A stretch of 64,000 nt of DNA from Deltaproteobacteria bacterium (GTDB taxonomy: Bacteria > Myxococcota_A > UBA796 > SXON01): assembly GCA_947445035.1 (NCBI GenBank), contig CANFCK010000016.1:41774-105773 (forward strand), given 5' to 3'. The notes under the pieces were generated by a model that was given only the letters and a program-made list of their open reading frames with translations, was not told the DNA's origin and made no database searches. Shown here in pieces: positions 46,305 to 55,092 of this stretch. Each line of letters starts with the position of its first letter. Within the stretch, counting starts at the first letter, position 1. The translations under genes and the position numbers were made by a program.

Positions 46305-47051
46305 CTACTCCTCCGCCGCGCCCAACCGGCTGGGATCCGGCAACAGGATGTACCCTCGCACGAGGTCGCCGAGCATTGCGCAAGCACTACCGCCGTTTTC
46401 ACCCAGCCAAGCCGCGACGTACGCTACCAGGAGCGCCTCAAGCCGCTCTTCCAACTCGCCGAGGCGGGTGCCGTTGAGATCGGGCAGGTGGGCGCTCATC
46501 AACGCGTCGAGCGCGGGCGACGGGAGCAAGGCGGGAGGCCCCTTGTAGAGCCGTTCGACGATGAGCTCGCGGAAGCGGGCGACGCCCTCTTTGCGGCCCC
46601 CGATCGGGCCGGCTTTCATCCGCACCGGGCGATCCACGCCGAAGAGCAGCACCTGCGCCGATTGCGTATGCGTTTCCACCAGCCGTTCGGAGGCCGTGGA
46701 CTGCGGATCGACGTTGAATCCCATCCGGATCAGGCCCTTCGCCATCGTCCGCGGATGGGAGGCGCTCACCGTGTTGTTCGCGTATTCGTCGATGCGGTAG
46801 CGGTTGAAGTGCTCCGACAACAGCTTGTCGCACGGCCGCGAACCGGAGAGGTTCTCAACGATGACCGGCGCGTTCATCGCCAAAACGCAGCCGGTGCGCG
46901 GACGGTTGCGCGTCAGCCACCGCAAGGTGTCCTCGTGGGCGCGCAACGAGTCGGCGGAGACGAGCTTCACGCCGCCTTCCACCGCTTCGAGCACGACGCC
47001 GCCTGAGCTGTCGCGAGGAGTCAAACCAATATCAAGGCCGAGATACCGCAT
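46305..47051 (-). CDS. DUF429-family protein
   Basis: 248 residues beginning MRYLGLDIGLTPRDSSGG (RNase H-like opening) and with the DUF429 pattern CVLAMNAPVIVENLSGSRPCDK, plus ETHTQSAQVLLFG and MKAGPIGGRKEGVARFRELI. Biochemical role of DUF429 is unknown; a nuclease fold has been suggested. A longer form from GTG 47063 adds only MGSR. It starts 18 bases after the aldehyde dehydrogenase stop and may close that operon. Confidence 0.72.
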   Translation of the reverse strand: MRYLGLDIGLTPRDSSGGVVLEAVEGGVKLVSADSLRAHEDTLRWLTRNRPRTGCVLAMNAPVIVENLSGSRPCDKLLSEHFNRYRIDEYANNTVSASHPRTMAKGLIRMGFNVDPQSTASERLVETHTQSAQVLLFGVDRPVRMKAGPIGGRKEGVARFRELIVERLYKGPPALLPSPALDALMSAHLPDLNGTRLGELEERLEALLVAYVAAWLGENGGSACAMLGDLVRGYILLPDPSRLGAAEE

Positions 47052-47069
47052 TCTGCTACCCACCCTGCG

Positions 47070-48608
47070 TCACGAGGTCTTCCAACGGCCGAAGAGGCCC
47101 AAGAGCATCTTTCGGAGACCCGTCAATCGGGCCCCACCAGATCGTCCAAGTTCGACGAGGCCCTCGGCCATCGTCGTGAGCGCTGGGGTATATGGATACC
47201 ACCAGAGCTCTTTCTGACCGAAGAATCGGTCCACCACCACCGTGCGCGGCTGCACGAGCCCATGCAGCCCGAACGCGGAGCCGGTTACCCCATAGCCGCT
47301 CTGCTTGCGGCCGCCCCACGATGCCCCGCCCATGGGGCCGGAAAAACAACAGTTGTTGACGTAGGAAACGCCGCAGCGCACACGACGGGCCAACGCTTCG
47401 CCCCGCGCCACATCCTTGGTCCACACGCTGACGCAGAGCCCGTATTGGGAGTCATCCGCCATCGCCACCGCCTGATCCTCACCGTCGAAGGCCGCGATCG
47501 GAAGCACGGGGCCGAAGGTTTCCTCCGTCCACAGCGGACAGTCGGTGGGGACGCCGGTAAGCACGGTCGCAGGGTAGAAAAAGCCACCCTCGACGGGCTG
47601 TCCCCCACAAAGAAGCGTTGCGCCGCGCGCCACCGCGTCGAGCACCTGGGCGTGCACCCTGGCAACCGCGCGGGCGTTGATCAGCGGACCGATGTCGTCG
47701 CCGAGCCGGAGTTCTTTGGCGCGGGCCACCAGCGCGTCGGTGAACGGACCGACGATGCGACGATCGACCAGCGCCCGCTCGACGCTCGCGCAGTCCTGAC
47801 CGGCATTGTGGAAGGCCCCCCACAAAACCCCCTCGACCGCCCGGCCGAGCTTCGCGTCGTGCAGCACGATCGCCGCATCCTTGCTTCCGAGTTCCAACGC
47901 CGTCGGAATGAGCAGGTCGGCCGCCTGGCGCGCCACGGCCCGGCCGCCGGCCACGCTTCCGGTGAAGACCACCTTGTCGACCCCCGCTGCGATGACGGCA
48001 GCGCCTTGCGGAGGCCCCCCCTGGACAGTCACGACCAAGTTCGGCGGCAACACCAGCGCAAAGACCTCGGCCAAGAGCGCCCCGCAGCGTGCGGCGTGCT
48101 CACTCGGTTTGAAGACCACGGCGTTCCCCGCCAGCAGCGCGGGCACGATCGTTCGCATCGGCAAGTGCACGGGGTAGTTCCATGGCATGATCAGCGCGAG
48201 AACGCCGAGCGGCTCGGGCACCACTTCCACGCGCTTGCCAGGGTAGTTGACCGGATTCAGATCGAGCGCTCGGGGCTCCAACTCGTCCTCGATCACCCCC
48301 AACCAGTGCTCGAAGAGCTCGCCGAGCGTCACGACCTCGCTGGTCCACGCTTCACCGGCCGGCTTGCCGATCTCGGCCCCGAGCACGGCGACCAGATCGG
48401 GTCCGCGCGCCAAGAGCGCCGTCCCCAGCGCCCGCACCACACCCATGCGATCCAGCAGTGGACGTGCGGCCCACAGCGCCCCGGCCACCCGCGCGGCGGC
48501 AACCTGACTCGCGATGGCCGCAACCGGCGTGCACGGGAGATCACCGACGCCCCCCCCGGTCCGGGGGTCCACCAGGACCAGCGCGTCGTCATCCCCAGAA
48601 GCCATCAT
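47070..48608 (-). CDS. Aldehyde dehydrogenase family protein
   Basis: 512 residues. Landmarks: IMPWNYPVHLP, NAVVFKPSEHAA (NAD site), VFTGSVAGGRAVA, ELGSKDAAIVL (general base Glu), FHNAGQDCASVER (nucleophile Cys) and WTEETFGPVLPI. Uses NAD(P)+ to oxidise an aldehyde; substrate open. A C-terminal extension of ~40 basic/hydrophobic residues (LTGLRKMLLGLFGRWKTS) may touch the membrane, as in fatty-aldehyde dehydrogenases. The ATG overlaps the kinase stop by 4 bases (ATGA). Confidence 0.92.
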   Translation of the reverse strand: MMASGDDDALVLVDPRTGGGVGDLPCTPVAAIASQVAAARVAGALWAARPLLDRMGVVRALGTALLARGPDLVAVLGAEIGKPAGEAWTSEVVTLGELFEHWLGVIEDELEPRALDLNPVNYPGKRVEVVPEPLGVLALIMPWNYPVHLPMRTIVPALLAGNAVVFKPSEHAARCGALLAEVFALVLPPNLVVTVQGGPPQGAAVIAAGVDKVVFTGSVAGGRAVARQAADLLIPTALELGSKDAAIVLHDAKLGRAVEGVLWGAFHNAGQDCASVERALVDRRIVGPFTDALVARAKELRLGDDIGPLINARAVARVHAQVLDAVARGATLLCGGQPVEGGFFYPATVLTGVPTDCPLWTEETFGPVLPIAAFDGEDQAVAMADDSQYGLCVSVWTKDVARGEALARRVRCGVSYVNNCCFSGPMGGASWGGRKQSGYGVTGSAFGLHGLVQPRTVVVDRFFGQKELWWYPYTPALTTMAEGLVELGRSGGARLTGLRKMLLGLFGRWKTS

Positions 48609-51600
48609 GGCGCCTTATCGTGGCCGACCCTGCCCGGCTCCTCCATGGCCCAGCGAGTCGCTGGGAGGTCGAGGAACTTCTCGCGCATCCCCCCGCTCAG
48701 GGATTCCAAAATCACACGAGCGATCGCGCTCGCCTCAATACGCGTCGGGGTGGTCCGGATGACGTACAGCACGTCGAGCAGCAGGCTCGGATCCTCGCTG
48801 GCACGGGCCTCGGCCTCCGCAGCTTGGAGTATCTCTAGGTCGCGACCTATATCCGCACCAACTAAGTACACCAGCGCCAGGTGACGGTGCGCGCCCGTCG
48901 GCACCAAGCGCCCGACGGAACCACTCAGAAGTCGGGCGTTTGCCATGCGCATGCCGGCCATCGCCTCGTGGAAATGAACCCTCACGGCGTCGTCTGCGGC
49001 GCCTGCCGCGTCGAGACCGCCGAGGTGGGCGGCCAGCGTGGACGGGGTGTCGCCGAGGGCGCGCCTCAGCTCGCCGAGCACCTCGAAGTACAGCGCGCGG
49101 ACCTCGTAGGAGACGCCGCCGACGAGGGCGCCCGTCACCCGGGTGAGCGCTTCGCCCGCCGCGGCAACGTCGCCGACCCCAGCGTACGCCCACGCGCGGA
49201 GCACGTCGCTTGCGGCCTCGAACGCGGGAACATCGCTGCGACCGTGCAGATCGCCCGCGATGGCGACACTGGCAAGACACCGAGAGAACTGCCCGCGCAC
49301 GCGCTGGACCCGGGCCAAGGCCAGGTAGGCCGCCGACAACAACGTCCGCCGATCGCGACCGTGCAGCTCACGGACCAGCGTCAAGAGCCGGCGTTCGGCC
49401 TGGGTGACCTTACCGCGCAGCAGGTGTACCAAGGCGCCCCCAATCCTCGCTGCGACCGGCACCCGCTCGATCCCGCTGGGACTCGCCGCGATGGCCGCGT
49501 CAAAGAGCGCGGTCGCGGTATCGAACTGCCCGCGGAGCACCGCCAACTCGCCGAGCGCGAGCAGCACGTGCGGCTCACCCGCGCCCGCCCGATCGCCGAG
49601 GCGTTGCACGAGGGCCTCGCTGGGTATGGAACCCAGCGCCACGAGAAGCTCGAGTTCCAGCGCCTCGATGCGGGCGACGTCCGGCGCACCTTCCAGCGCG
49701 CGGGCAAGCTGCGACGCCGCCGCCAGCGCGTCGAGCGCCTCGCCGAGCCTGCCCGCCGCCCGCAGCGCCTCGGCACGAGCCAGGGCGGCGCGCGCGATCG
49801 CCGAGGCCGCGGCGTTCGGCGGCAGATGCTCCAAAACGCGCAACGCCCGGTTGGGCCTTCCGGCCGACGCCAGGGACTCCCCGAGCTCCAGCAGGCGCAG
49901 GGTCGCCTCGGCGCCCCGCGTGCCGAGCGAACGATGGAAGATGACGAAGCGCTGCTCCCACTCCCCACGCGCCCGCGCCTCGACGGCGTCGGCCAGGGCA
50001 AGGTGGATGCGCCGCCGCCGCGCGTCGGCCATGTCCTCCCGGATGAGCCGCTCGACCGAAGATCGCGCCACCGCCACCCACTCCTCCCCGCCTTCGTTCC
50101 AGCTCAGCACCAAGCCTTGCGCCACCAACCTACCGACCTCCAGTCCGGTACCATCCCCACCGAAGAGCGTGCCCAGAACGTCGACGGGGACGGGGTCGTC
50201 GGCGATCGAGAGCGTTTCGAGGGCCGCTTTCTCCGCCGGTGCCAGCCGGCGCACGATTCGTTCCAGCAGCCGGCGCGTGCTTTCCCCGGACACCAGCCCA
50301 GCCGAGACGTTCCAGCGCCAGGCCGGATCGCCGTTTTCTGCCAGTCCTTCGCACCACAGCGTGCCCGCGAGCACCTGTTCTCGCACCAGCGCCACCGTGT
50401 GCGACGCGAGCCCGCCCGAGGCAGCACGGAGCGCGGCGTCCAAGCCCGATGGGACACTTCGGGAGTTCAGCATCGTTCTCAGGAGTTCGCGGATATCGGC
50501 GGCGTTGAGCGGACGGAGCCGGTGGACACGAACCCCGGGCCTGGACTCGAGCTCGACGCCGAGGTGAACGACCGCCAACCCCCCCACGTCGCTGAGCGCG
50601 ACCAGGGCCGCCTGCGCCTCGGCCCCGAGCTGGTCCACGTCCTCGGCCAGCAGGAGCACTGTGCCCTCCTGGACCAGCGCGTCCAGCTGCGCACGGGCGG
50701 ACTCCATGGTCTCGACCCGCGGCATGCCGAAGCGCACAAGCTCCTCTGCGATGCTACGGAGCACGTCGTTGCGGCGCATGCGCGAGCGCCCTCGGAACGC
50801 GACGACCTCCACCCGCGCGTCGGCAGCGGCCTCCCGCGCCAGCCGAGCCAGCGGAGCAAAACCCGAGCCCAGCGGACCGGTGATCTGCAGCTGTCCAGGG
50901 GCGTCGAGCACGGCCGCGATCGCGCCGCGCGCGCCCTCGCGCGCCAGCACCGTCGGCCGCCGAAGCTCGCTGCGCGGACCCGAAGCGCCGTTGAGCAACG
51001 CCAACGCCACGCCGGCGGACGGCGGCCGCGCCGCGGGATCACGCGCCATGAGTCGTTCGACCAGCGAGGTCAACCGAACGGGCACCCCCAGCGCGACCTC
51101 GGACAGCGGGGTTGCCGTGCCGCCTCGGTGCGCGGCGAGCCAAGCGGCAGCCGTCCGTGCGGCGTACGGTCGAGCCCCGCACACGGCCTCGTAGAGGGTC
51201 ACCCCGAGGCTGTACAGGTCGCAGCGATGGTCGGTTTCCGCACCGGCGATCTGCTCGGGGGCCATGTAGGCGTAGGTACCGAGCACGTCTCCGAGCGTGG
51301 TGGCGTGCAGATCCAGGTCGGCCGCCAGACCCAAATCCATCAGCACGATCCGATTGTCGCTCCCACAGAAGACGTTCGACGACTTCACGTCGCGATGCAC
51401 CACCCCCAGCTCGTGGATGTGCTGCAGCACCTGCAGAACCGAGATTGCCAGGTGCATCACCTCGTCCGCGCCAAGAGGTCGGCGCGAAATGCATTGGTCG
51501 AGTGGCTCGCCGCGCAAGAGCTCCAAGACCAGTGCCGGCGAGTCCCCGTCGAAGATGTGGAGGCAGCGCACGAGGCCGGGGTGGGCGATGCGCTGAAGCA

Positions 51601-51769
51601 GCCGGCCTTCGTGCAAGAACCGCTTGCGGACGGACGACCGTTCCGGATCGCGGAGCACTTTGAGCGCGACCTCCTGCCCCTCCCACTCCGAGCGGAATAC
51701 GTCTGCGACCCCTCCCTCACCGATGCGATCGAGCAGTGGACAGTCGTGAACTTTGGTGAGTAGCGCCAC
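48605..51769 (-). CDS. Ser/Thr protein kinase with degenerate NTPase domain and TPR-like repeats
   Basis: 1054 residues from GTG 51769. Kinase domain about 10-265: GEGGVADVF, VALKVLRD, VVHRDVKSSNV, MDLGLAADL and GTYAYMAPEQ. It is followed by an NTPase-like region whose P-loop reads ITGPLGSGFAP, lacking the Lys-Ser/Thr of Walker A, while a Walker-B-like TVLLLAEDVDQLG remains. The C-terminal half is TPR-like. Same architecture as the 26002-29607 kinase, but the ATPase half is probably inactive. It directly abuts the alpha/beta hydrolase gene (TGA then GTG) and is coupled to the aldehyde dehydrogenase. Confidence 0.9.
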   Translation of the reverse strand: MALLTKVHDCPLLDRIGEGGVADVFRSEWEGQEVALKVLRDPERSSVRKRFLHEGRLLQRIAHPGLVRCLHIFDGDSPALVLELLRGEPLDQCISRRPLGADEVMHLAISVLQVLQHIHELGVVHRDVKSSNVFCGSDNRIVLMDLGLAADLDLHATTLGDVLGTYAYMAPEQIAGAETDHRCDLYSLGVTLYEAVCGARPYAARTAAAWLAAHRGGTATPLSEVALGVPVRLTSLVERLMARDPAARPPSAGVALALLNGASGPRSELRRPTVLAREGARGAIAAVLDAPGQLQITGPLGSGFAPLARLAREAAADARVEVVAFRGRSRMRRNDVLRSIAEELVRFGMPRVETMESARAQLDALVQEGTVLLLAEDVDQLGAEAQAALVALSDVGGLAVVHLGVELESRPGVRVHRLRPLNAADIRELLRTMLNSRSVPSGLDAALRAASGGLASHTVALVREQVLAGTLWCEGLAENGDPAWRWNVSAGLVSGESTRRLLERIVRRLAPAEKAALETLSIADDPVPVDVLGTLFGGDGTGLEVGRLVAQGLVLSWNEGGEEWVAVARSSVERLIREDMADARRRRIHLALADAVEARARGEWEQRFVIFHRSLGTRGAEATLRLLELGESLASAGRPNRALRVLEHLPPNAAASAIARAALARAEALRAAGRLGEALDALAAASQLARALEGAPDVARIEALELELLVALGSIPSEALVQRLGDRAGAGEPHVLLALGELAVLRGQFDTATALFDAAIAASPSGIERVPVAARIGGALVHLLRGKVTQAERRLLTLVRELHGRDRRTLLSAAYLALARVQRVRGQFSRCLASVAIAGDLHGRSDVPAFEAASDVLRAWAYAGVGDVAAAGEALTRVTGALVGGVSYEVRALYFEVLGELRRALGDTPSTLAAHLGGLDAAGAADDAVRVHFHEAMAGMRMANARLLSGSVGRLVPTGAHRHLALVYLVGADIGRDLEILQAAEAEARASEDPSLLLDVLYVIRTTPTRIEASAIARVILESLSGGMREKFLDLPATRWAMEEPGRVGHDKAP

Positions 51770-52798
51770 TCAGCGCGCTCCCAGCCAGGCCGACACCGGC
51801 CGCCAGACGTGCTCCGCCGCGTGCGTGCCGCTGATGAGGTCCAGATGCCCCCAGTGCCGGCCGGTATTCCAGGGTTCGAGGTCCAGAAGGGTGCGGTCGG
51901 CGGCGCCGCAGCCCGCGAAGGCCACGTGACAGTCTGCGGGAGGCGTCAGGTGATCAAGGTCCCCGGTGACGACCAGGAGCGGCACGTCGGACCGTCCCCA
52001 CTCCGCCGCGTACTCGACCTCGTCCTCATGCGCCCAGCGCGCCATGTCCAACCACACATGCAGGCTTGCCCAGTCAAATCCGTGATCCAGGCGCTCGGCG
52101 AGCAGCTCCGGCTCGATGCTTCCGGGAGCCCAGCCGCTGACCGGAAAGGCGTAGCCGGCCACGTCCGACACCTCGTACAAGCGGCTGAGGATCTGGCCGA
52201 CGAGGCGCGTGCGCACGTTGACCCCGCCCAGAACGCCACGGGTGCCGGTCAGGTGGGAGAGGCGGGCGATCCACTTGAGGAACCGATTGGCTTGCGCGAA
52301 GCGGTAGACCGGCGCGATGCCGACGATGCCCCGCATCGCCACCCTCGACGATGCGGAAAACGCCACCGCACCGCCAAGCGAGTGGCCGAGCCAGAACGCC
52401 GGCTCGGCGATCGCCCCCGCCAAGGCGACAGCGTCGTCGAGATAGTCGGAGAAGCGCTGGGGCGCGGCCGCTTCCCGCGACAGGCCGTGCCCGCGGAGCT
52501 CCAAGACATAGACGTCGTAGCCTTCGCCAGCCAGCCACGCGCTCATCGAGCGGGTGCTCCCATGCCAGGTGTACCGGTTCTGCGCGAAGCCGTGGACCAG
52601 CACCACCGGGGGCCCCGCGACGCAGGGAACGTACTTGCGGGTGACCACGAGCCCGCTGGCGTGCCGCACTCGCGACTTTTGAAGGCGCACGGAGACGCCG
52701 GTCTCGCCCACCTGGTCCACCTGCTCTTCGCTCTCGACCGTCCAGCCGGCGAGAATCCGGGGAGCACCGGACCGTACGGCGCGTTCGTGACTAACCAC
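51770..52798 (-). CDS. Alpha/beta hydrolase
   Basis: 342 residues from GTG 52798 (8-base overlap with fbp); a GTG at 52837 would add 13 residues. Motifs: VVLVHGFAQNRYTW (oxyanion loop), VLELRGHGLS, WLGHSLGGAVAF (nucleophile Ser), TGDLDHLTPP (acid) and RHWGHLDLI (His). No signal peptide. It resembles lipase/esterase or polyester-depolymerase-type hydrolases; no specific substrate can be named. Sits between fbp and the kinase in a closely packed operon. Confidence 0.85.
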   Translation of the reverse strand: MVSHERAVRSGAPRILAGWTVESEEQVDQVGETGVSVRLQKSRVRHASGLVVTRKYVPCVAGPPVVLVHGFAQNRYTWHGSTRSMSAWLAGEGYDVYVLELRGHGLSREAAAPQRFSDYLDDAVALAGAIAEPAFWLGHSLGGAVAFSASSRVAMRGIVGIAPVYRFAQANRFLKWIARLSHLTGTRGVLGGVNVRTRLVGQILSRLYEVSDVAGYAFPVSGWAPGSIEPELLAERLDHGFDWASLHVWLDMARWAHEDEVEYAAEWGRSDVPLLVVTGDLDHLTPPADCHVAFAGCGAADRTLLDLEPWNTGRHWGHLDLISGTHAAEHVWRPVSAWLGAR

Positions 52799-53822
52799 GC
52801 CTCGTCCACTGTCCGGACGGGGGGCCCTCGTCGCCACCGAGCGCCCACACGATCTCGTTCACCGCCTCGGCGTTGCCGATGTAGAGCGGGGTACGTTCAT
52901 GCAGGGTGGTGGGCACCTTGTCGAGGATCGGCATCACCCCGTCGCTGGCAGCGCCGCCGGCCGCCTCGGCCAAAAACGCGAGCGGCTGGGCCTCGTACAA
53001 CATCCGAAGCTTTCCTTTCGGCGCCTTCGGCGTCGGGGGGTACAAGAAGACGCCGCCTTTGACCAGGTTGCGATGGAAGTCGCCGACCAACGAGCCGATG
53101 TAGCGGGCCGACCAGCCGAGCTCGGGCGCCTTTTGCCGCGTGAGCCAGTCCTGCAATCGCGGATCCCACTGCGCCGCATAGGCCTCGTTGCAACTGTAGG
53201 AGCGCGTGGCCGCCGTCAGCCTCATCTCACGATGCGACAAGAAGAACTCGCCGACGGTGGGATCCAGGGTGAAGCCGTGTACGCCATTGCCAGTGCTGAT
53301 CACCAGCACGGTCCCAGCCCCATAAACGATGTAGCCCGCGCAAACCAGGTCGCGACCCGGACGAAGCACGTCGGCCATCGTGCCGTCGCGGCCCTCGCTC
53401 ACGCGCCGGTGGATGGCGAAGATGGTGCCGATCGACGCGTTGGTGTCGATGTTGCTGGACCCGTCGAGCGGATCCATCGAGAAGATGTAGTCGCCGACGG
53501 GAAACTCGGGCGGGATGAAGACCGCGCCGTCGTCTTCTTCGCTGACGATCATGCAGCAGACGCCGGCGTGTTCCAGCGCGCGCTTGAAGGTTTCGTTGGC
53601 GTAGATATCGAGCTTCTGGACGAACTCGCCCTGGATGTTCATGCCGCCGGCCGCGCCGAGCATGCCCGCCAAGCCCGCGCGCTGCACCCGCGAGCTGCAC
53701 AACTTCCCGGCGAGCGCCACCTGCTTGAGCAGCGTCAAAAGGTGCCCGGTGGCGCCGGGATGGGCGCGCATCGTCTCCATCAGGAATCGATCGAGGGTAG
53801 TGCCTTCTTCGAAGTGGGCCAT
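52791..53822 (-). CDS. fbp: Class I fructose-1,6-bisphosphatase
   Basis: 343 residues. Opens EEGTTLDRFLMETMRAHPGATG, typical of class I FBPase. The metal and substrate sites are CMIVSEEDDG, FSMDPLDGSSNIDTNASIGT, YGAGTVLVISTGNGVHGFTLDP and RYIGSLVGDFHRNLVKGGV. It dephosphorylates fructose-1,6-bisphosphate in gluconeogenesis. Full length and all key residues present. First gene of a minus-strand run through hydrolase, kinase, aldehyde dehydrogenase and DUF429. The ATG is 19 bases from the divergent cytochrome start; TAGCTT lies 8 nt upstream. Confidence 0.95.
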   Translation of the reverse strand: MAHFEEGTTLDRFLMETMRAHPGATGHLLTLLKQVALAGKLCSSRVQRAGLAGMLGAAGGMNIQGEFVQKLDIYANETFKRALEHAGVCCMIVSEEDDGAVFIPPEFPVGDYIFSMDPLDGSSNIDTNASIGTIFAIHRRVSEGRDGTMADVLRPGRDLVCAGYIVYGAGTVLVISTGNGVHGFTLDPTVGEFFLSHREMRLTAATRSYSCNEAYAAQWDPRLQDWLTRQKAPELGWSARYIGSLVGDFHRNLVKGGVFLYPPTPKAPKGKLRMLYEAQPLAFLAEAAGGAASDGVMPILDKVPTTLHERTPLYIGNAEAVNEIVWALGGDEGPPSGQWTRRG

Positions 53823-53841
53823 GGCGCGACAAGCTAAGCCG

Positions 53842-55092
53842 ATGTCGATGCTGGTGCTGATCTCGTTGGGCTGCGCCGAGCCACCGACTCTGGCGGACCG
53901 CTTCGGTGACCACGCCTTCCTCACCCCGATCGACGCCCCCCCCACCGTGGCCCTTGTCGCTGGCGGCGAGCTCGACACCCGCGCCGCAACCTGCGGCGGC
54001 TGCCACCAAGCGCACTACCAGGACTGGTCCCAGAGCACGCACGCCGCCGCCGTCCACGACGTGCAGTTCCTCGCCGAGCTGGCGAAGCCCGACCAGCCGC
54101 GGTGGCTATGCCTCAACTGCCACGCGCCCACGTCGCCGCAGCGCGCCGAGACCATCACCGCGTCGACGCGTCTGGCGTCGGCCGACTCGATCCTCACCCT
54201 CCAGACCAACCGCAACCCCGACTACGAGCGCGGCCGTACCAGCGAGGGCGTCACCTGCGCCGCATGTCATGTACGTCGCGACACCGACGGCGCCGGAACC
54301 GTCATCGGCCCCCACGGTTCTGGGAAAGCCCCACATCGCGTCCGACACGACCCCGCCGCACTCGAAGGGGTCTGCGTCTCTTGCCACAGCCCGGGTGCGG
54401 AAATCGTCATCACTCCGACCTTTCCGTGCTGGTTCACCACCGCCGAGGAGCTGGCAGCGGGGCCCTCCGCGGGAAAAACCTGCGTCGCGTGTCACATGCC
54501 GTCGGCCGAACGCGCGGTCGTCGTCGACGCGGCGCCGCGGTCGCTGCGACGCCACACCTGGGCCGGCGGCGGGATCGCCAAGACCGCGGAGGGAGTCGCG
54601 ACCGCCGTCGAACGGGGGTTTGTCTCCGGGCTGGATGTGACCCTCGCGCCGATGGCGGTCACCCTGACCAATGCCCGGGCGGGGCACAGCCTGCCGACCG
54701 GCGATCCGGAGCGGTTCTTTTTGGTGGAGGCCACCCTCCGCGACGACGCTGGCGCCGTGCTCGCAGCCGACTCGCTCCGCATCGGGCAGACGTGGGATTG
54801 GGGCGACGCTGCCACCGGTCGTCCCGCGCGTCAGACCGCCGACAACCGTCTGACAGCCGGGGAGGTGCGGGTGTGGACGCCGCGCCTGACGGGTCGGGTA
54901 GGGACGATGACGGTGACGGTGACGAGCGTTCGGTTGACCTCGGACAACGCCGCAGAGATGGCCGCGGTCACCCTGGATGCGGAGCTTCAGGAGCTCTGGC
55001 CTGCGTTGCCGTCGGTCCTGGCAGCACCGATGGCAGCTTATCCGCGCTCCATCGTGGTTTTCGAGGGCACGCTCGCGCTCGGTCCTACCTGA
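53842..55092 (+). CDS. Pentahaem c-type cytochrome lipoprotein
   Basis: 416 residues from ATG 53842, lipobox SLGC at residue 11. Five haem motifs are visible: CGGCH, CLNCH, CAACH, CVSCH and CVACH, all in the first 230 residues and spaced as in cytochrome c554/hydroxylamine-oxidoreductase-like proteins. The last ~180 residues form a beta-rich domain (LTNARAGHSLPTGDPERFFLVE...). It is likely an outer-membrane or periplasmic electron carrier. An ATG at 53821 would add a more basic signal n-region (MARQAKP) but would overlap the fbp start codon on the other strand. Confidence 0.85.
   Translation: MSMLVLISLGCAEPPTLADRFGDHAFLTPIDAPPTVALVAGGELDTRAATCGGCHQAHYQDWSQSTHAAAVHDVQFLAELAKPDQPRWLCLNCHAPTSPQRAETITASTRLASADSILTLQTNRNPDYERGRTSEGVTCAACHVRRDTDGAGTVIGPHGSGKAPHRVRHDPAALEGVCVSCHSPGAEIVITPTFPCWFTTAEELAAGPSAGKTCVACHMPSAERAVVVDAAPRSLRRHTWAGGGIAKTAEGVATAVERGFVSGLDVTLAPMAVTLTNARAGHSLPTGDPERFFLVEATLRDDAGAVLAADSLRIGQTWDWGDAATGRPARQTADNRLTAGEVRVWTPRLTGRVGTMTVTVTSVRLTSDNAAEMAAVTLDAELQELWPALPSVLAAPMAAYPRSIVVFEGTLALGPT

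Noticed and set aside
46105..46548. Basic Ala/Pro/Arg-rich ORF on the plus strand, possibly histone-H1-like
   Set aside because: Half of it is antisense to the DUF429 gene, it has no promoter-like hexamer or Shine-Dalgarno, and its composition follows the GGC/GCC simple sequence of the gap.
48881..51763. A 2.9-kb open frame on the plus strand opposite the kinase gene
   Set aside because: Caused by high GC: the complementary strand of a GC3-rich gene rarely contains stops. The translation is Arg/Gly/Gln-rich with no domain, while the minus strand encodes clear kinase motifs. The same applies to other long antisense frames (for example 42473-44629, 47262-48884, 55829-59029, 59501-61519).
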